Below, in pieces: positions 1-10,078 of a DNA stretch of 64,000 nucleotides. The stretch covers positions 496,001 to 560,000 of the forward strand of contig NZ_CP094378.1 of assembly GCF_030643785.1 (NCBI RefSeq), written 5' to 3'. Origin of the DNA: Coxiella-like endosymbiont (GTDB lineage Bacteria > Pseudomonadota > Gammaproteobacteria > Coxiellales > Coxiellaceae). Numbering within the stretch: the first letter of the stretch is position 1; the number at the start of each line of letters is the position of its first letter. Made by a program: the position numbers and the translations under genes. The notes under the pieces are model-generated. The model saw nothing but the letters and a program-made list of their open reading frames with translations, did no database searches and had not been told where the DNA came from.

Positions 1-5
1 ATTGA

Positions 6-818
6 GTGCTAAAAATACCACCCTCTTATCGCTTACCCGTTGGTATTTCTATTTTCTGTCATATAATTTTATTGATTGCACTTACGATTAACTTATCTTC
101 CTCGAATACGTATCGACTGAATAATCCATCTCACCCTGTGACTGTTATTAAAGCAGAAACGGTAAACCAGGCAGCTATCGATAATGAAATTAATGCTATG
201 AAAAAAGAAGAAAAACAAAAGCGCGAAGCTGAGCAAGCACGTGCTCGAGCACTACAAGAAAGAGTTCAGGCCTTAAAAAAAGAACAAATCGCTGAACAAA
301 AGCGACTTGCGGCTTTGCATGCAAAACGACTGCGTTTGAAGCAACAGGAAGAGCAAGAAGCATTAGCACAGAAAAAAGGATTAGCTTTGAAAAAGCAGGA
401 GCAAATTAAACAACATAAACTGGCATCCAAACAACAAAAATTACAACAGCAATTATTGCAACAAGAAATACAGCGAGAACAGGCTCAAGTAACCAAAGTG
501 CGTCAAACAGCGCAGACTCAGGGAGTTTTAGATCAATACAAAGTGCAAATCATACAAGCTATTCAACAACAATGGATTTTGCCTGAAAACGCCGATAAGA
601 ATCTTTCATGTATTTTGCTTATTCACTTAGCACCAGGCGGAGTTATTTTATCGGTAACAACACTTAAGAGCAGTGGCGACCTTGTCCTCGACCGGTCGGC
701 TCGAATGGCGGTCTTTAAAGCTTCTCCTTTACCTGTTCCCCAAGATAGTGCTCTCTTTTCTCAATTTCGGGAATTACACTTGACGGTTCGACCTCTGCAG
801 GTCCAAGTGAATTCATAA
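6..818 (+). CDS. tolA: TolA, inner-membrane bridge of the Tol-Pal system
   Basis: TolA links the TolQR motor in the inner membrane to TolB/Pal at the outer membrane and helps outer-membrane constriction at division. The 270-residue protein has an N-terminal membrane anchor (about residues 12-31), then a long Q/K/E/A-rich helical region (about 60-175) typical of TolA domain II, and a C-terminal globular domain (about 175-265) of TolA/TonB type. The start is GTG at 6; a TGA at 3-5 just before it could be the end of an upstream tolR, but only that stop lies in the window. tolB, pal and cpoB follow on the same strand, the standard tol-pal order. Confidence 0.93.
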   Translation: MLKIPPSYRLPVGISIFCHIILLIALTINLSSSNTYRLNNPSHPVTVIKAETVNQAAIDNEINAMKKEEKQKREAEQARARALQERVQALKKEQIAEQKRLAALHAKRLRLKQQEEQEALAQKKGLALKKQEQIKQHKLASKQQKLQQQLLQQEIQREQAQVTKVRQTAQTQGVLDQYKVQIIQAIQQQWILPENADKNLSCILLIHLAPGGVILSVTTLKSSGDLVLDRSARMAVFKASPLPVPQDSALFSQFRELHLTVRPLQVQVNS

Positions 819-882
819 CTATTGCATGAAGGATAGTAGCAGCACTATAATCTGGCGATAGTTATCCCACGAAGTGAAAGCC

Positions 883-2195
883 ATGAGAAAACGATATCGA
901 CTAGCCCTTTATGTCCTCGCTTCATTATTTTTTATTCCCGCCTATGGCGCATTAGATTTAGAATTAACCCAAGGGATGACTTCTGCGATCCCCATTGCTA
1001 TTGCGCCTTTCGTAGGAACATCCGTTTCCGTTCTCGGAGATCAAACAATTCTTCAAGTAATCAAAAACGATTTACAGCAAAGTGGGCAATTTCGAGTAAT
1101 GGGACCCGATAATTTAGGCCAGACTCCAGAATCTATACAAGAAGTAAATTACAGTTATTGGCGAAAACAAAAAGTCAACGCGGTGGTTATTGGTGCTATT
1201 CGACCATCTGGAATTAATCATTATCAAGTGACCTTTACCTTAGTGAATATTTTTGATTCGGACAATGTCTTATTAAGCGATTCGTTTAATGTGAGGGTGC
1301 AAAATTTACGAAGTCTCGCTCATCATATCAGTGATCTCATTTATCAAAAGCTGACCGGAGTCCGAGGTGTTTTTTCCACACGAATTGCTTACGTCCTTGT
1401 GCAGCGTTCCCCAGATAAACCTCCTATATACACTTTAGAGGTGGCAGATGCGGATGGTTTTAATCCTCAACCTCTTTTGCTTTCTCATATGCCTATTATG
1501 TCTCCCACGTGGTCTCCGGATGGGAAAAAATTGCTTATGTTTCTTTTGAAGGGCAGCATGCGGCTATTTATGTACAAAATTTAGCTACTGGACAGCGGCA
1601 ACGAATTAGCGACGCCCCAGGGATCAACGGAGCACCTGCTTTTTCACCAGATGGAACCCGTTTAGCGTTAGTACTTACCAAAACAGGAAACCCTAATATC
1701 TATGTTTTAAATTTAGCCACGAAACAATTGCGCGAAATCACTAATGATTGGAATGATTGGGCTATTAATACCGAACCCACTTGGTCGCCTGATGGAAAAA
1801 TTCTTCTCTTTACTTCTAATCGTGATGGGACACCGCAAATTTATAAACACTTTTTCAATGATAATGCAATTACTCGCTTGACTTACCGAGGTGATTACAA
1901 TGCGCGAGCATCTTTTTTACCTGATGGGAAATCGATTGTGATGATGCATCGAGAGAACGGCTTGTTTGGGATTGCGTATGAAGATTTAACAACGGGGCAA
2001 TTGCAAATTTTAACCCAAAGTGGGGCAGATGAATCGCCGAGTTTGGCTCCGAATGGTAAGATGATCATTTATGCGACGGAATATGGAGGACAAGGAGTAC
2101 TCGCGCAGGTTTCTATCGATGGACAAGTGAAACTGCGGTTGCCCTCGAAAGAGGGAATTGTCCAAGAACCCGCGTGGTCCCCATTTTTAGGTTAA
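883..2195 (+). CDS. tolB: TolB periplasmic beta-propeller protein (one -1 frameshift)
   Basis: TolB is the periplasmic partner of Pal and TolA. Translation from ATG 883 (an in-frame GTG lies at 874) gives a signal peptide, the N-terminal TolB domain and then WD40-like propeller repeats of the SPDG type (TWSPDGK, AFSPDGT, TWSPDGK). The frame breaks at the six-A run 1525-1530: the first part stays open to 1584 and the rest runs to 2195 in another frame. Adding one A restores the blade sequence [14 protein letters not shown] and a protein of 437 residues, a normal TolB length. A perfect 9-bp tandem duplication at 1743-1760 gives NDWNDW. The rest of the frame is well preserved, so the shift is either slippage-tolerated or a sequence error. 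Confidence 0.9.
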
Positions 2196-2258
2196 TACTA
2201 TAATTCGGAGTAGGAGACAGTAAGAATGGTGGGATCAACAACAGTTAGAGGAGTACAT

Positions 2259-2801
2259 ATGGGGAAAAGATTCCAATGGGCTATTTTGAGTATGGCGATA
2301 CTTGGTTTGACGGCTTGTAAAAGCCACACTCCTTCTATGAGTGGCGAAAGTGCAGCAACTGGGGTTGGAAACGGCGCTAAAACCTATGCATTGGCAGGAC
2401 AATCCGGTTATCACGGTCAAGTGATGCGAGATTCGAAAGGTGAAATTATCAATTCCTTGGTTGCGCCTGCCAATCAAACGTATTATTTCGATTTTGATAG
2501 TACGGCAGTGAGGTCTGTTGATCTTCAAGCAATTCATATCCAGGCTAATTATTTAGCTACCAATCCGAAAGCAAAAGTCCGTCTTGAAGGTAATACTGAT
2601 AACCGAGGCAGTCGAGAATACAACATCGGCTTAGGTTGGCACCGTGATCAGGCCGTTGCTCGCATTTTTGAACAAGAAGGGGTAGAGCCATCACAGCTCG
2701 ATATGGTGAGCTACGGAAAGGAGCATCCAGTAGTTACGAGTAACAATGAATACGCATGGCAATTGAATCGACGAGTTAATTTGATTTATGAGGCTTATTG
2801 A
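2259..2801 (+). CDS. pal: Pal, peptidoglycan-associated lipoprotein
   Basis: Pal is an outer-membrane lipoprotein that binds peptidoglycan and TolB. I choose ATG 2259 because a strong GAGGAG Shine-Dalgarno lies at 2248-2253; an earlier in-frame ATG at 2226 has no such site. The 180-residue protein starts with a lipoprotein signal peptide ending in the lipobox LTAC, so Cys about 20 is the lipidated residue. The C-terminal half is an OmpA-like domain with YYFDFDS, the EGNTDNRG motif and NRRVN. It sits 63 bases after tolB and its TGA overlaps the start region of cpoB. It is intact. Confidence 0.95.
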   Translation: MGKRFQWAILSMAILGLTACKSHTPSMSGESAATGVGNGAKTYALAGQSGYHGQVMRDSKGEIINSLVAPANQTYYFDFDSTAVRSVDLQAIHIQANYLATNPKAKVRLEGNTDNRGSREYNIGLGWHRDQAVARIFEQEGVEPSQLDMVSYGKEHPVVTSNNEYAWQLNRRVNLIYEAY

Positions 2802-2803
2802 GG

Positions 2804-3721
2804 ATGAAAATAAAGATTTTGTATGCCCTAACGGGTTTAACTACCCTTTTATTGATAGAGGTTGTCGCGCTGGGTGATGCGCCTGTTGTTGATATTACCC
2901 AGCAAACTAGTGGCCAAGAGACTCCAGCGGAAATACCTATAACAGCTACTGTCGAAAGCTCCAATGGGTCAGCTACTGAAATCACTCCTCCTGGTCCTGC
3001 GGCTTCTTCACCTACGCAGCCGTTGACTGATAGTCAGCGCATAGCTCGTCTAGAACAGCAAATGAATAACCTTATTAATATAAATCTGCCGCAGAAAATT
3101 ACAGATCTACAACAGCAACTTGCCCAAGTGCGAGGTCAATTGCAAGAGCAGCAGCACGATTTACAATTGGTAAATAACCAACTGCGTAGTTTTTATAACG
3201 ATCTTAACCAAAGAATAACGCAGCTCAAAAATTTAAATAGTGATAGCTCAAATGATAATTCTTCTTCACAAAAAACTACCCGAAATTCGCTTTCCAATAA
3301 TGGGAATATTCAATTAGAAGACTCCACTGCTTATCAAACGGCGCTTAATTTTTTAACTAAAAATCAATATGATAAAGCTGAAGCTTCTTTTCAAAATTAT
3401 TTGAATGATTATCCTAATGGAAATTATGTCGCTAATGCCCATTATTGGCTCGGGGAAATCTACCTGGAACAGAAAAACAGAAAAAAAGCAGCGTTAGAGT
3501 TTCAAATAATTAAAAATAAATTTCCTAAATCAGAAAAAGTACTCGATGCTCAACTAAAGTTAGCCATTATTCATGCGGAAAATAATCAAGTTGCTCAAGC
3601 TGAACGAGAATTAATGGAAATAAAAAAACAGCACCCCAGTTCAACGGTGGCGCAATTAGCGAGTATTCGTTTGCAGCAGTTGGAAGCGGCTAATTCGCCA
3701 TCAACGAACCCTTTATTGTGA
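2804..3721 (+). CDS. cpoB: CpoB (YbgF), Tol-associated periplasmic TPR protein
   Basis: CpoB coordinates peptidoglycan synthesis by PBP1B with Tol-driven outer-membrane constriction. The 305-residue protein has a signal peptide (about 1-24), a proline/threonine-rich linker, a coiled-coil trimerisation segment beginning RIARLEQQMNN (about 75-145) and a C-terminal TPR domain (about 180-300) with YQTALNFLTKNQYDKA and HYWLGEIYLEQ. ATG 2804 follows the pal TGA by two bases, so the two are translationally linked. A TTG at 2798 is possible but less likely. It is the last intact gene of the tol-pal operon. Confidence 0.92.
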   Translation: MKIKILYALTGLTTLLLIEVVALGDAPVVDITQQTSGQETPAEIPITATVESSNGSATEITPPGPAASSPTQPLTDSQRIARLEQQMNNLININLPQKITDLQQQLAQVRGQLQEQQHDLQLVNNQLRSFYNDLNQRITQLKNLNSDSSNDNSSSQKTTRNSLSNNGNIQLEDSTAYQTALNFLTKNQYDKAEASFQNYLNDYPNGNYVANAHYWLGEIYLEQKNRKKAALEFQIIKNKFPKSEKVLDAQLKLAIIHAENNQVAQAERELMEIKKQHPSSTVAQLASIRLQQLEAANSPSTNPLL

Positions 3722-3727
3722 ACAAGC

Positions 3728-4357
3728 CTCTGGATTTCCCAAATTTTTTTCTTACAGGAAGAAACAAAGAGTGTGGGATTGACAACTGTTTTTATTCGGC
3801 TAACGGGGGGTTGTGTTGCCCCCAAGCCTTGCTCCGTTGTTCCTATTGTGATACGCCCTATGCCTTTTTAGGAGAGAAATTAAAGGGGGTGTGCTGTGGT
3901 GGAGGGGAGGGGGCCCCCGCGCGCGGCGGCCGGGGGCCCCGGCGCCCTGTGCGGGCGCTTATTCAGTGTCCCTATGTGATGAAGACGGTTACGATGGAGT
4001 GGAGAGAACCCCATACCCTTGGCTCAGCTGGATTATTTTCGTGTTATTGGATTATTTCGCGTTATTGAAAGCTTATGTGATTTGGGTTATAACGTTTCCC
4101 TAGAAACGAGCGGGGTGTTAGATATGGGTGTTGGATATTTCTGCGGGTAGGTGTAGGTAGATTCCCTTGGGTAATAAAAATTCTTGACGTTAAAACTCCT
4201 GGCTCCAATGAAACTTCCCGAAATAAATTTGTAAATTTTAATTACCTTTCCTCTGATGATCAGATTAAATTTGTTATATGCGATCTTTGTGATTATGAAT
4301 GGGCCAAGAAAGTTTTAGCTTCATATTCCGAAGTGTTATTTTCGCCCAGCCATGGCT
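3728..4357 (+). pseudogene. queE: queE relic (7-carboxy-7-deazaguanine synthase)
   Basis: QueE is a radical-SAM enzyme of queuosine synthesis. Fragments in several frames match it: IFFSLQEETKSVG and TVFIRLTG at the N-terminus, then the radical-SAM cysteine region LLRCSYCDTPYAF (about 3834-3870), then GYNVSLETSGVLD (about 4085-4125), VVDLKTPGS-type sequence and DQIKFV, ending near the SPSHG-like tail at about 4357. The reading frame is lost repeatedly. Between the cysteine motif and the middle of the gene lies a GC-rich block (3901-3958) foreign to the rest of the window. A second interruption separates TVFIRLTG from the cysteines. The gene follows cpoB, a common gammaproteobacterial arrangement. 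It cannot make an enzyme. Confidence 0.82.
3895..3958. other. Extreme GC-rich, palindromic block inside the queE relic
   Basis: Of 58 bases at 3901-3958 only four are A or T, in a window that is otherwise AT-rich. The block contains GGGGGCCCCC, an alternating GCGCGCG stretch and GGGGCCCCGGCGCC, so it can fold on itself. It interrupts the queE relic just after the cysteine motif and shows no homology to queE. It may be a small insertion, a DNA-damage or replication product, or an assembly artefact. Confidence 0.7.
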
Positions 4358-4363
4358 AATTAT

Positions 4364-4870
4364 ATAACTAAACATTAGTGGAGTGGATATTGAACGATAA
4401 TCTATCAGTCCGCTTTCAACTTAAATCGAACCTTTGATTCAAAGACACTGAAAAAAAAGCTATGAGTATATTGTGAATGTAATAACTTTCCGGCTTCAAC
4501 AATTTTTCAATTTCATAAATTATTTTATTTTTTATTTCCTCTGGTGGTGATTAATAGAGGTAAACTCGAAACTATTGTGTCAATATTTTTCGATAAATCT
4601 CCAAGCAATGCAGATAAATTTTTAGTATCGCCATGGAGGATTTTAATTAAAGGAAATTTGCTTTTAAGCTTTTCTACTAAAATTTCTGAACTTTCAACGA
4701 TAATGAGTTGGTAGTGGGGAATCCCAGGTCGCAGCATAGCTTTATCGATAGTACCGGTTTCGGCTACAATCTCAAGGATGTAATCTTCGGAGAGTGAAAC
4801 CATCAAATCCACTCCGCGAGAAAGGCAGGGAGAGCTCGGTGTTACTGAACCTACCGCTCGTGGGTTAGTA
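4364..4870 (-). pseudogene. SAM-dependent methyltransferase relic (phospholipid N-methyltransferase-like)
   Basis: On the minus strand a fragment of about 95 residues (4812-4525) reads YILEIVAETGTIDKAML, LIIVESSEILVEKLKSKFP and ILHGDTKNL. This is the Rossmann motif I, motif II acidic residue and motif III pattern of class I methyltransferases. The glycine-rich motif has decayed (EIVAETG instead of E-G-x-G-T-G). Further remnants downstream in other frames (EIEKLLKP-like, SFFSVFESK) fit small methyltransferases of the PmtA/KsgA-like type. The frame is broken on both sides and the start region has no clear initiation site. It is non-functional; the exact substrate is unknown. Confidence 0.6.
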
Positions 4871-5045
4871 ATTAAAATTCATCAGTAATGGTTGAAATTA
4901 TCGCATATCGCCCAGATTTAACAAATAATAGTTATTTTAGTGCCGTCTCGTGATATGGCTATTTAATGATTTTAGAGAACTAACGGTGTTACTCTCAGAC
5001 TCTGAGTAAGTGTTATTAGAATCGAACTTTGGAGAGGAGACTTTC

Positions 5046-7624
5046 ATGCGAATGGATAAATTTACAACATTGTTTCAAACAGCATTAGCGGATGCCCAAT
5101 CTTTAGCCGTGGGTCGAGACCAACAATTTATCGAGCCGGTCCACATAATGAAAGTGTTGCTAGAGCAAGAACACGGCACTACTGTACCATTATTACAACA
5201 ATCAGGTGTTAATTTGTCGCGGTTGATCGATGGGTTGGACAAGGCAATCGATAATTATCCTCAAGTTCAAGGTACGAGCGGAGAGGTTCATTTATCTTCG
5301 GAGTTGGTGCAAATTTTAACTTTAATGGACAAGTTGGCCCAACAAAATAAAGACAAATACATTTCTTCGGAATTGTTTATTCCAGCTGCATTAGAGGCTA
5401 AAGGTCGATTACGAGATCTTTTGATAGAAGCTGGTGCTGATAAAAAAACTATTGAAAAAAATATCAAAAACTTACGTGGTGGGGAACGCGTTACTGAACA
5501 AGGTGCTGAAGCACAAAGACAAGCATTGAAAAAATATACTATCGATCTTACGAAAAAAGCTGAAATTGGAAAATTAGATCCCGTTATTGGTCGTGATGAA
5601 GAAATCCGTAGGACTATCCAAGTTTTACAGCGACGCACTAAAAATAATCCTGTGTTGATTGGAGAATCTGGTGTCGGTAAAACCGCCATTGTAGAAGGTT
5701 TGGCGCAGCGAATCATCAACGGAGAAGTCCCAGAGGGGTTAAAAAATAAACGGATTTTAGCGTTGGATATGGGAGCGCTCATTGCAGGGTCAAAATTTCG
5801 CGGAGAATTTGAAGAACGGTTAAAAGCAGTATTAAAAGATTTAGTTAAACAGGGAGGGCGAATTATTCTATTTATTGATGAATTACATACTATGGTTGGT
5901 GCAGGTAAGGCAGAAGGAGCTATGGATGCTGGTAATATGTTAAAGCCAGCTTTAGCGCGGGGCGAGCTTCATTGCGTAGGTGCTACCACATTGGATGAGT
6001 ATCGAAAATATATTGAGAAAGATGCTGCTTTGGAACGTCGTTTCCAAAAAGTACTGGTGGATGAACCTTCCACAGAAGATACTATCGCTATTTTGCGTGG
6101 CTTAAAAGAACGCTATGAAGTGCATCACGGTGTGGAGATCACAGATCCCGCGATAATTGCGGCAGCAACCTTATCACAACGTTACATTACTGATCGAAAT
6201 TTGCCTGATAAAGCCATTGACTTAATCGATGAAGCAGCAAGCCAAATTCGTATGGAGATGGATTCAAAACCTGTCGAACTTGATCGGTTGGAACGCCGAC
6301 TTATTCAATTGAAAATTGAGCGTGAAGCATTAAAAAAAGAGACAGATGAAGCATCCAGGAAGCGGTTGGCTGACTTGGAAAAAGAAATTAAAAACGTTGA
6401 AAAAGAATATTCTGATTTAGAAGAAATATGGAAAAGTGAAAAAGCTGCTTTACACGGAACGCAACAAATCAAAGAAGAATTGGAGCAGGCGCGTATTGAT
6501 TTAGAGGCGGCCGGTCGTGTAGGTGATTTAACGCGAATGTCTAAATTGCAGTATGGAATTATTCCTGAATTAGAAAAAAATTATCGGCTGCTTCTAAAAA
6601 AGAAGATCAATTTCGGGAGCATAAATTATTACGAAGTCGGGTGACAGAAGAAGAAGTAGCCGAAGTTGTGTCTAAATGGACCCATATTCCTGTTTCAAAA
6701 ATGCTTGAAGGAGAGCGCGAAAAATTGTTGCATATGGAAGAAGTGCTTCATCAACGAGTAATTGGCCAGGATGAAGCAGTGAGTGCAGTTTCAAATGCTA
6801 TCCGTCGTTCGCGTGCTGGATTATCCGATCCTAATCGACCTATCGGTTCCTTCCTATTTTTAGGTCCCACAGGTGTGGGTAAAACTGAATTATGCAAGGC
6901 ACTGGCCGCTTTTCTCTTTGATACTGAAGAGGCTATGGTGCGCATTGATATGTCCGAATTTATGGAAAAACATTCCGTCGCTCGTTTGATTGGTGCTCCT
7001 CCGGGTTACGTTGGTTATGAAGAAGGAGGATACCTTACTGAGGCTGTCCGGCGTCGACCGTATTCCGTTATTTTGTTAGATGAGGTGGAGAAAGCACATA
7101 ATGATGTGTTTAATATTTTATTACAAGTTCTCGACGATGGACGATTAACCGATGGGCAGGGAAGGACAGTTGATTTTCGTAATACCGTTGTGGTAATGAC
7201 CTCAAATCTCGGTTCTCAATTGATTCAGGAATTTGCTGGTGAAAGTTATGCAAAGATGAAGGAAGTTGTAATGGAGGTAGTTGCTCAGCATTTCCGACCA
7301 GAATTTATTAACCGGATCGATGAACCGGTTGTTTTCCATTCTTTAAAAGAAAACCAAATTCGCAATATTGCAGGGATTCAAATCGGGCGGATCAAAGCGC
7401 GTTTGAGAGAAAAAGATTATCAATTAAGGATAAATAGTGAGGCTCTTGATTATTTAGCGAAACTGGGTTACGACCCCGCCTATGGTGCTCGACCTTTAAA
7501 ACGAGTTTTGCAACACTATTTGGAAAACCTCCTTTCTCAAGCAATTTTAGAGGGGAAATTTGTGCCAGGCTCGATAATTAAAGTTGAGAGAAAGGATAAT
7601 CAATTGACATTTGTTAAAGCATGA
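5046..7624 (+). CDS. clpB: ClpB disaggregase (one -1 frameshift)
   Basis: ClpB is the Hsp100 ATPase that works with DnaK to dissolve protein aggregates. ATG 5046 is preceded by a GGAGAGGAG ribosome site. The N domain, first AAA+ domain (Walker A GESGVGKT, about residue 205; [10 protein letters not shown]), coiled-coil M domain (about 405-520) and second AAA+ domain (Walker A GPTGVGKT, about 607; GYVGYEEGG) are all present. The frame shifts at the seven-A run 6574-6580: the first frame runs to 6644 and the second covers 6641-7624. One extra A restores [15 protein letters not shown] and a protein of about 859 residues, the usual ClpB length. No other defect is visible. Confidence 0.93.
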
Positions 7625-8449
7625 TAATTTTAAAGATTATTGCTGAGCTTGTCGTTGGCGCGGGATTGCTTGGATATGGGGTGGGGTGCAATGTTTTATT
7701 ACCGCTTCTGCTTCTTTAGCGCAACATTTACGTCTTTTTTTCATGGAAAAATTCAAGAAAAATTCAAATGGCAATTGGAAACGTGGTTGGATCGAATATC
7801 GTTAATTCGATTGGTTCCTGGTGTAGTTGCTCTAATAATTGCGATATAAGTGTCGTTTGATTAAATGGGAACTTCCTGGAACTTTCTATTTTAATTATTA
7901 TGTCCCTTATGTTCAGGATTCTATTGTGGAGTGATTATCTGTCTCGTGTAGAAGGAGAGAAGTTCTTTTAATTTTTCTGCTAATCGTTCATCTGTATTGG
8001 ATGTCGCTCACAATGTTAAAAAACCAAGCATTCCACTTTAAAGAAATATTGCTTCAGGCAAAACTTGAAAAGGCCACCATGACTTATCGGAAAAAGTGTT
8101 TTTTAGTAGCTCAGGGGTTATCTCGTTATTATTTGTTAGTTCTGAACTTTCAGTAGATGGTGCTTGAATGCGGCCCAATTATTAGGAATTAGTGAGTTTG
8201 TCATTGGCTTAACTGTTTTGACAATTTGTACTTCTCTGCGAGAATTTGCAGATACGTTGATGTAGGGGCATTGAAAAAAGAATATGACATTGCCGTTGAC
8301 CATATCGTTGGTTCTAACCTATTTAATTCGCTAGCTGTTATGGTAATACCAGCTCTTATCGCGCCTGGTCTAGTTTTATCGGCGGTTTTTAGGCGTGATT
8401 ATCCTGTTATGATGCTCTTTTTTACCTTTGGACTATGGTTTTTACTTTA
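7622..8449 (+). pseudogene. Na+/Ca2+ antiporter relic (CaCA family, YrbG-like)
   Basis: Pieces of a calcium/sodium antiporter lie in several frames. Near 7629 ILKIIAELVVGAGLLGYG opens the gene. A first alpha-repeat motif, GNVVGSNIVN, lies at about 7774-7806. Near 8175 comes GISEFVIGLTVL, and the second alpha repeat VDHIVGSNLFNSLAVM at about 8298-8345 is followed by a membrane segment ending FTFGLWFLL at 8449. The two GSN motifs are the ion-binding signatures of the CaCA superfamily. Stops and shifts separate the pieces and the centre of the protein is unreadable. It starts directly after the clpB stop. Confidence 0.72.
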
Positions 8450-8533
8450 GCCACTTCGCGCCGGAGTGGAATTGGGAGAGGATTTGGTGTTTTATTTTTA
8501 TATAGGGTATGTTAGGGTATTTTTTAGTCCTGC

Positions 8534-9616
8534 TTATATCCAGTATTTAATGTAGAGGACTAACCGCCCCATCAACCGTTGACTTCGAGGACGCAACGTT
8601 TGCCAACTGTCTAATGAAACCTCGCGAGAATTTTTGAGGTCTTCTAAAAATTGTTGTTCTAATATTCTTTTCGCTTCTTTGGAAGCGATATGAATATCCG
8701 CTTCTAAATCGTGAATCAGACTACGGTGGTTGAGATTGCTTGAACCGATAACCATCCAGTCATCAATAATTAATGATTTCGCGTGCAACATCGAAGGCAG
8801 GTACTCAAAAATTCTTACTCCCGCCTTAAGCAAACTGTAATAAAAAGTAGAAGAGGCCCATGGCATCATAGCGACATCGGATTTCCGAGGTAATAAAATA
8901 CGTACGTCGATCCCAGAGCGAGCAGCATCTTTCAATCTTTTTAATAGAAAATTATCAGGAACAAAATACGCATTGGTAATCCAAATGCGGCGCGTGCAAT
9001 TAGCCATTTTACGGAGTAAATTTTTATAAAGAATGCGTCGGCGGTGGCGAGTGTAATTGAGACGAATGAGGGGATCTTTTCGAATTTGACGAAAAATTTC
9101 CCGTAAACGTTCTTTAATCGTGCGATGATACCAGGCTACATCAAATGCCTTGATTAATTCTTTTAAGTCAGTTCCGGTAAGGCGCACTGAAGTATCGCGC
9201 CAACCATCGCCCCCTTCTTCTGTCGATAGATGATATTTGCTGATATTAAGACTACCAATATAGGCAATTTCTTTATCGATAATGCAGACTTTCCGATGAT
9301 TGCGAAAATTAATTTTTAGAATTAAATAAATCCATTTTATGAGAGAGGGTAATTTAACTATAGAACGACTCCAATCCCATAATTGCCAAGGAAACGGATG
9401 AAAAACCTTAGTTTTTACCCCTGATTCTTCTAGGAAACGAGCAAAATTTGCGCTCCATAAAGGGCTACCGGCGCCATCGACCATTACCCGAACTTTAACT
9501 CCACGCTTTGCAGCTTCTGCTAGCTCAAGTGCAATCCGTTTCCCGAGTGTATCGTTGTGAAATAGATAGGTCTCTAAATCAATCGAATGTTTTGCTTTTG
9601 CGATATCCAATAACAA
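8534..9616 (-). CDS. Phospholipase D-family protein, cardiolipin synthase-like
   Basis: This 360-codon frame carries two HKD motifs, H107-x-K109-x4-D114 followed by IAYIGSLN and H278-x-K280-x4-D285 followed by VIGSSNLN. That is the arrangement of cardiolipin synthases (Cls/ClsB) that join phosphatidylglycerol or a second phospholipid at the membrane. The start is a problem: the frame is open back to a TAG at 9707-9709 and the upstream codons (QETVFTEGQKHFDTLL) look like genuine protein. Between that stop and TTG 9616 there is no ATG, GTG or TTG, so the N-terminus may be truncated or frameshifted. It lies just downstream of the DUF3579 gene on the same strand, near pssA, which fits phospholipid metabolism. 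Confidence 0.78.
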   Translation of the reverse strand: MLLDIAKAKHSIDLETYLFHNDTLGKRIALELAEAAKRGVKVRVMVDGAGSPLWSANFARFLEESGVKTKVFHPFPWQLWDWSRSIVKLPSLIKWIYLILKINFRNHRKVCIIDKEIAYIGSLNISKYHLSTEEGGDGWRDTSVRLTGTDLKELIKAFDVAWYHRTIKERLREIFRQIRKDPLIRLNYTRHRRRILYKNLLRKMANCTRRIWITNAYFVPDNFLLKRLKDAARSGIDVRILLPRKSDVAMMPWASSTFYYSLLKAGVRIFEYLPSMLHAKSLIIDDWMVIGSSNLNHRSLIHDLEADIHIASKEAKRILEQQFLEDLKNSREVSLDSWQTLRPRSQRLMGRLVLYIKYWI

Positions 9617-9710
9617 GGTGTCAAAATGCTTCTGTCCCTCTGTAAAAACAGTTTCTTGGCGATTTTTTGTTAGTAAGCGACCTTGTATGATACCCTTTTC
9701 CTCTGGCTAT

Positions 9711-9988
9711 TCAATCGGAATCTTCCTTACAAATTCGTAAGTTATTAGCTTTGGCAAATTTTATTATAGACTCATAAAGCTCAGGATTGGATTGTTTGAG
9801 ATGAGGGTCGACGATGACGCATTTGTGACCATCTTTCAGAGAAGGCTGTAGCAGGGGGAGTAGTGAATGCGGTGTTTATGAAAGGTGGAAAGCGTGCCAC
9901 TCATGCGTTCGGCCCAATCGCTGGGTCGAAAGGGTTCACCTGATTCTGTCACTCCTTCAATGATTATTCTCGGCTTCTTATTTTTCAT
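9711..9988 (-). CDS. DUF3579 family small protein (one -1 frameshift)
   Basis: From ATG 9988 the minus strand reads RIIIEGVTESGEPFRPSDWAER, then IHYSP, the signature of DUF3579, a proteobacterial family of unknown function. The first frame stops at about 9838. The remainder (SLKDGHKCVIVDPHLK, NPELYESIIKFAKANNL) continues in another frame to TGA 9711-9713. The break falls at a five-base run (G 9854-9858 on the plus strand); one extra base restores YSPLLQPSLKDG and a protein of about 92 residues, the expected size. It is divergent from pssA and just upstream of the phospholipase D-like gene. Confidence 0.72.
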
Positions 9989-10078
9989 TGTATGGTCTAT
10001 TGAATGGCGCACTATAATGTGTGATATATTTAGGTGGCACATATTATAGCACTTTGACAAAATCTGCCAGGGGCAACC

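Noticed and set aside
4525-4812. 95-codon frame as an intact small methyltransferase
   Set aside because: It is far too short for the fold, lacks the glycine motif, and homologous scraps continue out of frame on the 3' side.
5288-5782. A 164-codon minus-strand frame opposite clpB
   Set aside because: Antisense shadow of ClpB domain one; no independent support.
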